Shown here in pieces: positions 18,622 to 28,122 of a stretch of DNA of 64,000 nt. Within the stretch, counting starts at the first letter, position 1, and each line of letters starts with the position of its first letter. Under the pieces are notes generated by a model. It was not told the origin of the DNA. It made no database searches and saw only the letters and a program-made list of their open reading frames with translations. The stretch is taken from the NCBI GenBank assembly GCA_020310875.1, contig CM035444.1, forward strand, positions 22,212,272 through 22,276,271, written 5' to 3'. The stretch comes from Ceratopteris richardii. Its lineage: Eukaryota > Streptophyta > Polypodiopsida > Polypodiales > Pteridaceae. Made by a program: the position numbers and the translations under genes.

Positions 18622-19578
18622 TTGGGACAGCTTATGCTTGTCAGAGGTGCTAGGATTGGGCACAGGTATCCACTACAGGTACTTCATGTGCGAGACAGTC
18701 TCGTCTCAGTGGGAGTTCAGCCTTATGTGCGATGTGAGACTCGTCATGTCTCATTTTGTCTACCTACACATATGTCTATTGACATTCATGATGCACATGT
18801 ATGGCAAGATTCAGATGCTCAGATGGATGCATATGTAGAGCATGTTTCGGATGCTCATGATGCTTATATAGAGCATGATTTTGTTGATCATATGGATGCT
18901 CTTATGGAGCACACTTTGGATGATCATTTGGATGCTTTAGAGCATGATGTGGATGCTCATGTAGAGCATTATGATGATACTCAGTTAGAGTATGATCATC
19001 AGTTTGACCTTGGTGTTGATGTTGTGCAGACAACTCATGTGGAGCATGATGATACACTTGGTGTGGTAGAGAAGGATAGCTCTCATGATACACAGTGTGT
19101 GGTAGAGCATATTAGCTCTCAGGATGCACAGCTAGATACATCCTCGGTTGCGAGCATGACTGATTTAGATGTTGATGAGTCAGCGATCATGCAGTCATTC
19201 TTGGATTCGCTCATGCCAGATGTTGACATAGATATGTCAGGACATGTTGGTATTGATGATGGTGCTTTGGATGCCTTGGATACAGGCATGGCCGACATAC
19301 TTAGGTTAGCCAGGATAGCACATGTTTCGTCAGCATTCGGGAGTCTGATGTACGAGCTATTATGCTCGAGACCAGATGTTGCAGTTGCTATTGGAGCATT
19401 TGCACTTGGAGTTGTCAGTCGTTCGATGATTGACATAGGCATAGAGCGAGTGGGAGCTTTGCAGGAACTTCATCAGTTCTTGCATCAGTCAGATACGAGC
19501 TCGACTCTTATCGATATGAGTCTAGAGCAGTTTGAGGTGCACGGATACACCTTGTTCGAGGCAGTTGGTGTAGGCTGA
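18622..19578 (+). CDS. Element C acidic Asp/His-repeat protein with RT-tail-like end (318 aa)
   Basis: Residues 1-60 resemble the copia segment that follows the protease (LMLVRGARIGHRYPLQVLHVRD). Residues about 65-155 are an acidic repeat built on DAH-VEH and DALxEH units, encoded by reiterated GATGCTCATGTAGAGCAT-like 18-mers. From about 225 the sequence AFGSLMYELLCSRPDVAVAIG, GVVSRSM and later HGYTLFEAVG echoes the copia RT/RNase H junction (GSLMYAMVCTRPDIAxAxG, GVVSR). No integrase or RT core lies between them. The frame is open throughout. D carries a decayed copy at 41270-41850. Function unknown. Confidence 0.7.
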   Translation: MGQLMLVRGARIGHRYPLQVLHVRDSLVSVGVQPYVRCETRHVSFCLPTHMSIDIHDAHVWQDSDAQMDAYVEHVSDAHDAYIEHDFVDHMDALMEHTLDDHLDALEHDVDAHVEHYDDTQLEYDHQFDLGVDVVQTTHVEHDDTLGVVEKDSSHDTQCVVEHISSQDAQLDTSSVASMTDLDVDESAIMQSFLDSLMPDVDIDMSGHVGIDDGALDALDTGMADILRLARIAHVSSAFGSLMYELLCSRPDVAVAIGAFALGVVSRSMIDIGIERVGALQELHQFLHQSDTSSTLIDMSLEQFEVHGYTLFEAVGVG

Positions 19579-19685
19579 TTAGTATGGGTAGAGATCCGGA
19601 CTCTCCCTGTACATTATTGTATAGTCCTACATCATTCTTTGTATATTTTTCCACTTATGGTCACATTGACCCTTAAGTGGGAGAT

Positions 19686-19874
19686 TGTTGGGGATGTAAG
19701 GGTCATGTGACCTTACCCCCATATTCATATATATACATGATATATAGAGCATTGCCTCAAGAGAGATCATTATGTGGGTTTTGAGGCTCCCACGCATGTC
19801 CGCGCGTCTCTCCTCTCTTCTCTCTCCCTCCATCTCCTCCTTCCTCCTCTTGTTCTGCACACCAAAGCCCTTCA
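19686..19874 (+). repeat. 3' LTR of element C (189 bp) with purine tract
   Basis: It is the same as 3306-3494 apart from one site. Just upstream, AAGTGGGAGAT at about 19675-19685 is a copia-type purine tract for second-strand priming. TSD TAGTG follows at 19875-19879. The bases between 19579 and 19674 hold no gene. Confidence 0.94.
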
Positions 19875-22561
19875 TAGTGCACCTCAATGTGCTTTGTGTG
19901 AGCATGAAACACAAGGTTCCTCACAAATACCAATATGCTCTGACTGTCAATGACAGTGGTGGTGGCAAAAGACTGAGCAACACCCAAATGAGCCAAAAGG
20001 AGTCTCAGCCACACACACTCAACATTCATTGTGAAAGCTACTCGATACTTAGAGAGGTGTCCACAATAGTGTGCTCCTTGCTCAACCAAGATATGCATGA
20101 GCTACCAAGCATGAATAAAAATCCATTGGTGGACACAAGAGTGTCATACAAACCAACCCAATCTGAATAAAAAACATGTAAATTTTGTTGTAATGATCCC
20201 CCCTTGGGATAAAACAATCCAAGTAGTCGGGTACCACTCAAGTAGCAAAAGGCCCTTTCTGCACAAAACCATAGGGCTGAAATACATATAGTTCTTCATG
20301 TAAACCACCATTGAGAAATGCAATCCTAATGTCCAACTGATGTGCATTCCAATCATGATGATTTGCAAGTGCATAAATGCTATGAGCAATGCTCATTTGG
20401 CAGGTGGGAGAGAATTCTAATCAAAATCAATGGCCCTCTCTTGAGCATAACCTTTTACAACAAGACTAGCCTTATACCTATCAACTATTCCAAAAGGCTT
20501 ACACTTCAGCTTGCATACCCATTTAGTACCAATGTCCTTTTTGCGTGGAGGAAAATCACATAAAGAATAAAGTATCATTCTTCATAACAACATCATATTT
20601 TGATTGCATAAAAACCATCCAATTTTTTGAATTTTGTGCATCATAAAAGAACAGGCTCATTCTCATCACAAAGACTAGAGGTAGCCATTGCATAGAAATG
20701 TGATGCAAAAGAAGCAGTATGAGATCCTGAAAGAGTATGATATGACAAAGGTGCATCTAATTTGCTATCTCTCAAAGTCCACACAAACAATTTTGGCATA
20801 GTTTTAGCCTCTTCTATGTCAGCCCTCTCATCAACAAGTGCATCATTTAAATTTGCATAAAAAATGGAATGATGTGCATCATCATGTGGAACCTATAAAG
20901 GCTTAGAAATTACATCATTTGGACCAACACTTGATTTTCCACCTATAAAATGAGGCATCAAAGTGTCATACATATCCTTGGAGCTAATTGATGTCTCCTT
21001 GGTACATGAAAGTAATGGCTGAATCACATCTTCCACAAAAACAACATCACGACTAGCCAAAATTCATTTAGTATGTGGATGATACAAATGATAGCCTTTA
21101 CTTTCCAAATTGTATCCAACAAAAATACATTTCATTGCTTTATCATCCAGTTTTCTACATTGTTGTTCATGTGCTAATGCATATCTAGATAACCGAAGAC
21201 ACATAGATTACCAACATATGTTTTGCGACCATGCCAAGCCTCATATGGAGTGATTGATTGCAATGCTTTGGTGGGACACTTGTTAAGTATATATGTTGCA
21301 CATGTAACATCCTCAAGTGAGAATCTATGTGGTAAAGCTTGACTTTTGACCATACCTCACCATTTCCATGAGATACATGTTCTTTCTTTCAACAAGTCCA
21401 TTTTGTTGAGGTGTGTATGACACTATACATAGATGTTTTATCCCAATGCTCATCTAAAAATGTATTAAAATAAGAAGACATGTATCCTCCTCCTCGATTA
21501 AAATGAAGGGTGCCCAACTTACATGTTGATAGATTTCTAGCCATATCAAGAACTATATAAAGCACACAACACTTTCGACTTTACTTTCGATTGATACACC
21601 CATGTATGCCTAGTGGATCATAAATAAAAGTCACAAAGTATAGGTCGTTCCCAAATGAAGGTGTTTGTATAGGACCACGAACATCATGATGAACAAGCTG
21701 CAATTTATGAATAGCTCAAACTCATACATCTTTTGTGGGGGAGGAACACTGCATTTTGCCCAAAATATAGCCTTCACAGACATGTTCACCAGGTCCCTCA
21801 AGTTTGGGTAGAGAGGAAAACATTTCATATTTCTATAAGCAAAGCAAACTAGAAAAATTTAGATGGCCAAAGCGTGCATGTCAAAGAATTGCATCTAAGA
21901 TTTCTTGAGAATCTTGAACTGCACATGCTAAATTATTCATAGATTTTGCATAGTCTATGAACTTATATAGTCCATGACATAACATGTTAGAAGCAATAAT
22001 AAAATCACCATTTGATAGATCATGAATTGTACATTTGTCAACAAGAAATTTGACAACCAAGACAATCTTGGGTAATGCTAAAACTAACAAGCAATTTTTC
22101 TTGATCCCTATCACATATAAAGCATTTTACAATGTCAAAGAATTATGATTAGCATTAGTTAGAATTATCTTACCGACTCCCATTATAGGACAAGAGTTGT
22201 TAGCACATGTGAAAGTATTCTATGTAGGGGTAGGCTCAAGTGAATTAAAGAAATTGTGTTGCAAGATAATATGTTTGGTTTCCCCACTATCAAAGTACCA
22301 AAGAGATGAGTCTACTACAAACATACAGTGCTCATGAGAAGATGGGTCATAGCTACAAATAGTAGTAAATGCCCATTCTTCATTCTAAACAAGATTAGCA
22401 GCTCTATTTTAGGTGTAGAGGCCTCTACAACAACCATTCTAGCCTCTTTCTTCTTTGCCTCTTTTGTAGCTAGTTTAGGAAAACTCTTTATGACATGATC
22501 ATTTGTCTTATCGTACTTGCAAACTATTTCTGATTTCTCTTTTCTTGTCATCTTTGTCTTC
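19875..22561 (-). pseudogene. copia F pol (RNase H to protease) and gag end, right piece
   Basis: Reading leftwards on the minus strand from 22561: gag zinc-knuckle region, protease segment (about 22140-22320), pre-integrase (21881-22114, LLVLALPKIVLVVKFLVDKC), integrase (about 21000-21830), RT (about 20200-20760) and RNase H (19875-20180). It matches A, B and G block by block. There are many breaks. It is the most decayed copia copy here along with G. Confidence 0.82.
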
Positions 22562-23242
22562 TGTAGCTCACTGATGAGTAGCACCTCCTTTAATGTCAAT
22601 CCGGGAAGACGTGAGGATGGTATGAAGACCTCGAGCAAGTGGAGTCGCAAGTGCGTGAGTGAGAAGCCCACAAGCATGCACTCACATACACACACACGCG
22701 CACACACGGTAAGACAAAGAGGGAGAAGCAATGGAGTTCTTAGATTACTTTCAAAAAGCTCTTACAAGTTCGTTTCAATTACAATCCCCCTCAAAAATGA
22801 GCTCTCTAGCTCCTTTTATAGTTTTTGACTAGCTTTGGCCCTGTTCAGACCTAGTGTTCGGCCTAGTTAAAAATTAGGTTCCAGGGCTTATTTGAGGGCT
22901 CAAACGACGTCTAAAAAATACAAAAATTGGCAGGTAGACACTTCTAAAGCTCCTCAAGCTCAAGGACTCCTTGGCTTGCACAAAATGGAGCTACAAAAAG
23001 ATGAAATGGTATTTACAATGGTGTTTAGTGATGAGAATCACTTTTAATTGGTGTAAGGGTTTTGAAAAATTAAAGGTTGCCTTAGTGCTAGATCTGCGTG
23101 AATGCTCATACTTGCTTCTTCATGAGGAAAATTATTGGCCTACTTGCCAGATCTTCTTTGACTGCCATGTCTGCTTGTGCTGTCCCTTCGCTCTGACTCT
23201 CTTCGTCTTGTGGCTCCTTCGGTTCCCTGACTGCTGCCAACA
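22562..23242 (-). repeat. 3' LTR of Gypsy-2 (681 bp)
   Basis: It begins TGTAGCTCACTGATG and ends GCTGCCAACA. It shares many blocks with the Gypsy-1 LTR (AGCACCTCCTTTA, GACGTGAGGA, the CA-rich stretch, GTTCCAGGGCTTATTTGAGG), but the distal 200 bp differ. There is no partner LTR in the window, so its age cannot be read. Confidence 0.88.
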
Positions 23243-23278
23243 CCCCCCCCACTCTCGCGTCTGTCGCCCCTGACAGAC
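23243..23278 (-). promoter_or_regulatory. Polypurine tract and hairpin of Gypsy-2
   Basis: A C-run followed by ACTCTCGC at 23243-23258 is the sense-strand purine tract. Then 23259-23278 has arms GTCTGTC and GACAGAC, as in Gypsy-1 at 5281-5300, with one loop change. The stem is fully kept in both copies. Confidence 0.8.
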
Positions 23279-23307
23279 CCTTGTCTAGAGGATTTTTGAA
23301 CATAGTA

Positions 23308-26300
23308 TTAGACGACATCGGAGGCTAGGTGGTGTTCTTCGAGTCGCAAGCCACGTGCTAGATCTGTGAGCAATTCATCCCAATTCACAGGTCCGGGAAC
23401 ATCTGGATGAGGCACCCTCAATTGTTCTGAGTAAATAGTTCTCTCCACAGCAAATAATTGGAGGAGATGTGATGGTCTGGGTATAAAGATTTCGGAGTGA
23501 TATTCCCAGAATCCTGTGATGAACATCTCCTCAAATGTCTGTTTAAAGCAAGCTGGGAGGTACTTGATTCTGGCGTGCCACGCATATATTACTTCAATTG
23601 ACGGGGTGGTACTCATATCGTACACTAGATCCTGGTTTCCTGTCACGAAGCCTGTACCTGAGAAGTGAGGGTCCTTAATGTTCTTAAACGTCCTGAAAGT
23701 GATCAGCATTAATTCAAATATTTTCATACACATCTGGGCCATCACATCAGGATTATTGCGTAGCCGAATACTCCAGTGACGGATCGTAGAAATCATGTAG
23801 TTGACCGTGGGGGGTCCTCGTGGAGGTGCCAGATAAACATAATTCAACCATTTTGCGCAGGCTTTGATGTCTCTGATGGCAATAGTGAATTCAGGCCAGG
23901 TGCGTCTTCGAAGCACGGGAATGTAACAAGGGTTATACTTAATAAACAACGGCATATTATTCCAGGTTCGGACCATTTCAGGATACGTTTCCAAAAGCCT
24001 GATTCTCCAGGTGGGTTGATGGATGGACCCACGCTGAGCACTTTCCGGTATATCATCTGGACCAAATTGTGTAGCAAATGTGGGAGGCTTGCCACATTGT
24101 CGTTGAATCTCCGCGTTGTAATCGGCCAAAAGTATACAGAATGGCACATATTGGTCATTATTGGTGCCGATCCATCTATGATGAGACATGCTTCTGAAAT
24201 ATTCTGACTTTATGACAGTTTCTTCTAAGTTCGCTAGTGATTGGATCTGAATGGCCACCCGTTCTTCGTGGGTGTTCGCTGTCCTTTCCAGTGTCTGAAG
24301 CCACTCGGGTGCTTCCACTTCCAATGTGTCTAGTCCCTTTGAGGTTCGTCGCCCACCTGGCATTGGCATAGGAACATACGGTTCTTCGTACGAATCATCT
24401 ACCTCAATAGGGACCAACTCTTCTCGCTCTGGTTCTACCACCGGAGAGGGCTGCCTCTCGTATGTCAGTAACCTCTTTTGTAATTCTGCTACCTGCTCAG
24501 TTAAGGCTTTTACTTTGTCGGAGGTAGAGGTTGATGGGACACTCTTCGGTTGTTCTTCCTGTTCCTTAAGTCTGCTCTGTAGTGTGTCACGTTCTCTTTC
24601 GAAGTCATCATGGGCTTCCAGGAGATCTGCATAGCTTTCCAAAATGGTTTTCATCGTCTCCGTGGGAACTGCTTTGAACTGCTCTGGATCTATCTCGTGG
24701 GGGGAGCCTTCCATTGCCGCTTCCAGATTCTCTTCATTTTGTTTTTGCAGCCTTTTGTTCTCTTCCAGTGCTGTGACCATATGTTTCCTGAGTAGCGCCA
24801 AGTTACGTCTGACTCGTAGGTTATCGGCCTGGTATACTTCGAGCAAGGCTTCTAGTTGTTTGATGCCTGATTCTGTCGATGGTTGGGGTGCCTCCAATAG
24901 TGTTTGGTGAGCCTGCTCAAGCGTTGTATAGCGTTGATTCACTTCTGCGTTTTCCTCTTGTAGAATTTGAAATTGCCTTTGTAAGTTCTGGTGGTGTGTT
25001 GTCAGTTGTTGATACCGGCCGTCCAGAGCTCTGTACTCATTCTGAAGCTGATATACACATTGATTTAATGCTAAAAATATGCTATTTACATTAAATGATG
25101 CTGGGAGGGGTGAAGATGCAGGGGGAATGGGGGCGGGAAAGGGAGTTGTGAATGATGTGGATGCAAGTGGAGATGTGGGTGGAGGGGGTATGGGAGATGA
25201 AGGTGGTATGGGGGGAGGGAGCGGTGCGGTGGCAGGAGATGTTTCCATAGTGTCAATTGTTTGAGTGACAGTGTAGATGGGGATCGTGGGTGGAGTGGAT
25301 GTGACGTCAGTGAAAAGAGTGGTGAAAGTGGGCATGGTGACTCCCCCGAATTGGATTCCCGGAGAGAGTGGAATTCCCATGACAATAGTGGTGGTAGTGG
25401 ATGTGGTGGTGCTAGTGTAACGTGGTGGAGTGAGTTGTGTAGTGAGAGGTGGGGAGGGTGGTGACCGTGGTGCTACCTGATGTTCGTCTGCTTGCGTTGT
25501 CTCTCCTGGTGCTGATACATTGATATGAATTTGTTTCCCGGACCTCATGGGATGAGCGGGAACCCTTTTCTCAAATCTGTGAATGTAGGCCATTGCCTCA
25601 TGGATGGCCTCATCCAATCCTACTGCATCGGCATGAAGGTTTATGGACTCAATGAACATATCGTCCACGCCTTCCTCCGCTAGCAACTGGTTCATGAGTT
25701 TCTTGCCCGCTTCCAGTGACATTTTATGCTGTTCTTGAACTAGTTGCATGGTTCGATATAGTCTTTTTATTTGTGCCGAATACGCAGGGGCACTTGCCAG
25801 CTCTGAAAGCTCGTCATATTCTTGTTCCTCGTAGGCTTCTTCCTCTTGTTCTGTCTCTTGTTCCTCGACGTCGACTTCGACCCCTTCTGGTCGGGTGGGA
25901 GCTGCGGTTGTTGTCTGGGGTTGTGGTTCCTGAGCTCGTTCTGTTTCCGTCTCGAGATTAGAGTCATAGATCAGTCTAGCCACTTCTTCATCAGTGAGAT
26001 CGTTGAGAGTAAAGCCTTGTGGAAATTCCAAATCTGAGGGGACGGGTGGAAATACCAGATTAGGTCCATCTGTGCTTGGTCTTGGTAGCCGGATGGTGAA
26101 TGGCCTAATGCGTCGTGTCTGGGGAGGGGTAATTTCTGGTGTAGTGGTGGCTCCCCTTGGTTGAGCGCAGGGTAATTGTACTCCCCCTCTCATCTTCTTT
26201 GATGGGGGACCTGCCGCTGATAGCCTTCTCTGGAATTCCTGGGCCTGGGGCCATATGAGTGCCCGCTGAATAGGCACGTCATAGGCCAGACATCGGTAGA

Positions 26301-26436
26301 TTATCTTGGTTAGCGCAGAACATCCATGAAGCACATTTTTCTGCTTCTTGTTCCACCTTTGATGGGCTAGGTGAATCTGATCTATGATCCAATGTGGCAC
26401 GTTGATGGGAAGGCTTTCTGTCTCTGCCAGATACAA
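23308..26436 (-). CDS. Gypsy-2 extra 3' frame, 1042 aa, coiled-coil and proline-rich
   Basis: An open frame after pol. Residues 1-65 (LPINVPHWIIDQIHLAHQRW, LHGCSALTKIIYRCLAYDVP) loosely recall the plant-transposon domain of extra Athila/Tat frames. There is an acidic patch at 180-215 (EEQETEQEEEAYEEQ), a Pro/Thr-rich stretch at 310-445 (PPPIPPSSPIPPPP), long heptad coiled coils at 450-670 (LQNEYRALDGRYQQL, LEENKRLQKQNEEN) and a Trp/Tyr-rich globular part at 700-1042 (SHHRWIGTNNDQYVPFCILL, TYPEMVRTWNNMPLFIKYNP). I see no signal peptide or membrane segment, so an envelope role is not supported. Gypsy-1 lacks it. Function unknown. Confidence 0.8.
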   Translation of the reverse strand: MYLAETESLPINVPHWIIDQIHLAHQRWNKKQKNVLHGCSALTKIIYRCLAYDVPIQRALIWPQAQEFQRRLSAAGPPSKKMRGGVQLPCAQPRGATTTPEITPPQTRRIRPFTIRLPRPSTDGPNLVFPPVPSDLEFPQGFTLNDLTDEEVARLIYDSNLETETERAQEPQPQTTTAAPTRPEGVEVDVEEQETEQEEEAYEEQEYDELSELASAPAYSAQIKRLYRTMQLVQEQHKMSLEAGKKLMNQLLAEEGVDDMFIESINLHADAVGLDEAIHEAMAYIHRFEKRVPAHPMRSGKQIHINVSAPGETTQADEHQVAPRSPPSPPLTTQLTPPRYTSTTTSTTTTIVMGIPLSPGIQFGGVTMPTFTTLFTDVTSTPPTIPIYTVTQTIDTMETSPATAPLPPPIPPSSPIPPPPTSPLASTSFTTPFPAPIPPASSPLPASFNVNSIFLALNQCVYQLQNEYRALDGRYQQLTTHHQNLQRQFQILQEENAEVNQRYTTLEQAHQTLLEAPQPSTESGIKQLEALLEVYQADNLRVRRNLALLRKHMVTALEENKRLQKQNEENLEAAMEGSPHEIDPEQFKAVPTETMKTILESYADLLEAHDDFERERDTLQSRLKEQEEQPKSVPSTSTSDKVKALTEQVAELQKRLLTYERQPSPVVEPEREELVPIEVDDSYEEPYVPMPMPGGRRTSKGLDTLEVEAPEWLQTLERTANTHEERVAIQIQSLANLEETVIKSEYFRSMSHHRWIGTNNDQYVPFCILLADYNAEIQRQCGKPPTFATQFGPDDIPESAQRGSIHQPTWRIRLLETYPEMVRTWNNMPLFIKYNPCYIPVLRRRTWPEFTIAIRDIKACAKWLNYVYLAPPRGPPTVNYMISTIRHWSIRLRNNPDVMAQMCMKIFELMLITFRTFKNIKDPHFSGTGFVTGNQDLVYDMSTTPSIEVIYAWHARIKYLPACFKQTFEEMFITGFWEYHSEIFIPRPSHLLQLFAVERTIYSEQLRVPHPDVPGPVNWDELLTDLARGLRLEEHHLASDVV

Positions 26437-26442
26437 GCTGAA

Positions 26443-27156
26443 TCATATTTTCTTTGGGGGCATGGTGAATCTTTCCTGGGCGGGGAAAGCAAAATGTTGC
26501 ATGACGGTCCGCAGGTGAAGAGCAATGGTTGGTGTCATTGCTACCATATCCTTCAGCTTATTAAGATCTTTGTGTTTCATTCTACCTGGAACCATTGTTT
26601 CCTTTTCCATGGGGATGTGCATGCCATACATGCCCAATGCTTCTCGTACCAGATTAAGGGTCAGCTTGAATCTTTTAAGCTCATGACCCGGCAGCAGTGA
26701 GGGTAACACAAAGGTACTGTCGCCTCCCTTGGCCCTGCTTGGCGTGATGGTACTGATAAGATATGAACAACGTAAGAAATCCGGCTTTGGTAAGTGGGCC
26801 CTGAAATAACTGTCCAAGCCGGCTTTGGTCCATACTGATCGCATGACTTCGGCGTTTTGATAGCTCTCAAACTCACGCGTGAAAAAGTGGTAACGTCCCC
26901 ATTTACCATTAAATTCCAATTCAGCTTCCCAGAAATAGGTTCCATCGCCCAATGGTCCAACAACATCACTGAACCAATGAGCGTGTTTGCCCACTTGAGA
27001 AGTGTGCCCCTGAGGAGGATCCTGGATTGGGAGCACATGCACGGCTTGAAGTTCTTGCGGTCTTTCGGTGAGATGGGGTTCGAGGAGGAGTGTTTCTATG
27101 TCCACAATATGAACACTGGATCCGGCTTGAGAACTGGCACCTCCAGCTTCTGCCAT
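26443..27156 (-). CDS. Gypsy-2 extra frame, 237 aa
   Basis: It starts MAEAGGASSQAGS and contains FWEAELEFNGKWGRYHFFTREFESYQNAEVM, LPKPDFLRCSYLISTI and ALGMYGMHIPMEKETMVPGRMKHKDLNKLKDM. It lies just upstream, in the sense direction, of the 1042-codon frame and may belong to the same accessory region. The segment with FF-REFESY and MYGMHIP is of the globular kind seen in N-terminal parts of plant retrotransposon accessory proteins, but I cannot name a domain. Gypsy-1 has no counterpart. Confidence 0.65.
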   Translation of the reverse strand: MAEAGGASSQAGSSVHIVDIETLLLEPHLTERPQELQAVHVLPIQDPPQGHTSQVGKHAHWFSDVVGPLGDGTYFWEAELEFNGKWGRYHFFTREFESYQNAEVMRSVWTKAGLDSYFRAHLPKPDFLRCSYLISTITPSRAKGGDSTFVLPSLLPGHELKRFKLTLNLVREALGMYGMHIPMEKETMVPGRMKHKDLNKLKDMVAMTPTIALHLRTVMQHFAFPAQERFTMPPKKI

Positions 27157-27360
27157 GGCCCTGCTTGCTTGTTGGTTCTGTGAGAATATAGAACTGGTGT
27201 TAACATTGTAATGGACAGAATAAACCCGTAGTTGTCCCCGTTACAATATTAACATGAGGTAGGTTATGAGTCAGTGGTTAGTGAGTGCGCGATGACAGTG
27301 TGTGTAGTTAATGCTTGGGTAGTCCTAGGAGACTAATGCAGTTAGTAAGTGGGGATGAAT
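27157..27360 (-). other. Gypsy-2 spacer between tail and extra frames, with inverted repeat
   Basis: About 200 bp without a gene. An imperfect inverted repeat pairs 27199-27214 (GTTAACATTGTAATGG) with 27238-27253 (CCGTTACAATATTAAC), 14 of 16 bases matching, with a loop of about 23 bases. It stands directly upstream, in the sense direction, of the extra frames. A promoter or RNA signal is possible but unproved. Confidence 0.5.
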
Positions 27361-28011
27361 TCACAAATTGGGGTCGGGGGGTTTATTACAGGTCTTAGGC
27401 TGCCAAATGCAGTGGATGGGTTTTGCTCTTGGTTTCGTAGAGACTCTAGAGAGCTTTATAGGTGTATCGGCTTGAAAATGAGGCCTCTTAGGGACCCATT
27501 TACAAGCGATTATGTTCGTGCTCATGGGCCTTGGTGTGTTCCTGAGTGTTGAAAACGAGTGGATGCCGGCTGTGCGAGTGAATGGGTTATGCTGTATAGG
27601 TTGTGGCCTTGGCGTAGCTATTTGCGCCCGCAAACAAGCCTTAGGCACCCAAATTTGTCTTGATTGTGGGCTAGCCTTCATCGACTTCTTGGGCACCCAA
27701 ATAGATTTCACATTAGCAGAAGAATTTCTGAAAGACTTCTTATTAGTGTCGTGTTGTTGGTTACTAATAAGAGGCTTTGCCCGTGTGGTTGGCTTGAGTG
27801 CAACCGGGTGTTCGCCTTTCTGCACCCACACTTGGTTCACTTGCTGAGACATTTTGCTGCGCAGGTACTTTTGATTTCCGGCATAGGTAGTACTCTGCTT
27901 CTTCTGCCTTTGATCCACCTTTGGTTGCTGCCTCCTTCTGGCCTTTGGAAAAGAAGGGAGTTCCATTGCATCCCTGACTCCTTTTTTGAGAATATCAATC
28001 CTCTGCAACAC
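27361..28011 (-). CDS. Gypsy-2 W-V-P-K repeat tail (216 aa)
   Basis: A basic, Gln/Lys/Pro-rich frame with VWVQKG (61), IWVPKK (104), IWVPKA (120), KWVPKR (171) and IWQPK (202). It corresponds to the tail in Gypsy-1 (6434-7290). Sequence between the motifs is poorly conserved while the motifs persist, so the motif is what matters. Role unknown. Confidence 0.75.
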   Translation of the reverse strand: MLQRIDILKKGVRDAMELPSFPKARRRQQPKVDQRQKKQSTTYAGNQKYLRSKMSQQVNQVWVQKGEHPVALKPTTRAKPLISNQQHDTNKKSFRNSSANVKSIWVPKKSMKASPQSRQIWVPKACLRAQIATPRPQPIQHNPFTRTAGIHSFSTLRNTPRPMSTNIIACKWVPKRPHFQADTPIKLSRVSTKPRAKPIHCIWQPKTCNKPPDPNL

Positions 28012-28122
28012 ATAGTTTTGGACAAGAACAGCATGGTCAACTTCATGTGCACCCCTGGAGGGACCAGGAGTCTGTGCCTTTCCTAGTTCCTTGAGTGCTC
28101 CATTATCTAACTCTACTGTAAT

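Larger units (their letters stand above)
3306..19874 (+). mobile_element. Element C: copia-derived non-autonomous LTR element, interrupted by Gypsy-1
   Basis: The LTRs at 3306-3494 and 19686-19874 are 189 bp each and differ at one site. TSD TAGTG lies at 3301-3305 and 19875-19879. Without Gypsy-1 it is about 3.5 kb. Parts in order: LTR, tRNA-Met primer site, leader of about 1.1 kb (broken by Gypsy-1), gag-like region, protease-like region, an acidic Asp/His repeat block, an RT-tail-like segment, purine tract, LTR. It carries no integrase or RT core, so it would have needed another copia element. It is a recent insertion and resembles the TR-GAG class of gag-bearing non-autonomous elements. 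Element D is an older sister. Confidence 0.92.
3131..22561 (-). mobile_element. Ty1/copia element F, split by element C
   Basis: Two pieces, 3131-3305 and 19875-22561, read as one minus-strand copia pol when element C is set aside: the RNase H region breaks at TAGTG and resumes at TAGTG on the far side. The right piece runs through RT, integrase and protease to the gag zinc-knuckle region, where Gypsy-2 begins at 22562. The rest of gag and the 5' LTR are not in the window. It is an old relic with many breaks. Confidence 0.85.

Noticed and set aside
18902-19093. His-rich minus-strand frame opposite the acidic repeat
   Set aside because: It is the complement of the Asp/His repeat 18-mers in element C. 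The plus-strand frame is longer and continues into recognisable sequence.
19627-19914. Small minus-strand frames across 3283-3528 and 19627-19914
   Set aside because: They lie in the LTRs of element C and recur for that reason.
23308-26436. Envelope gene
   Set aside because: The position fits, but there is no signal peptide, membrane anchor or cleavage site that I can see. Coiled coils alone do not make an envelope.
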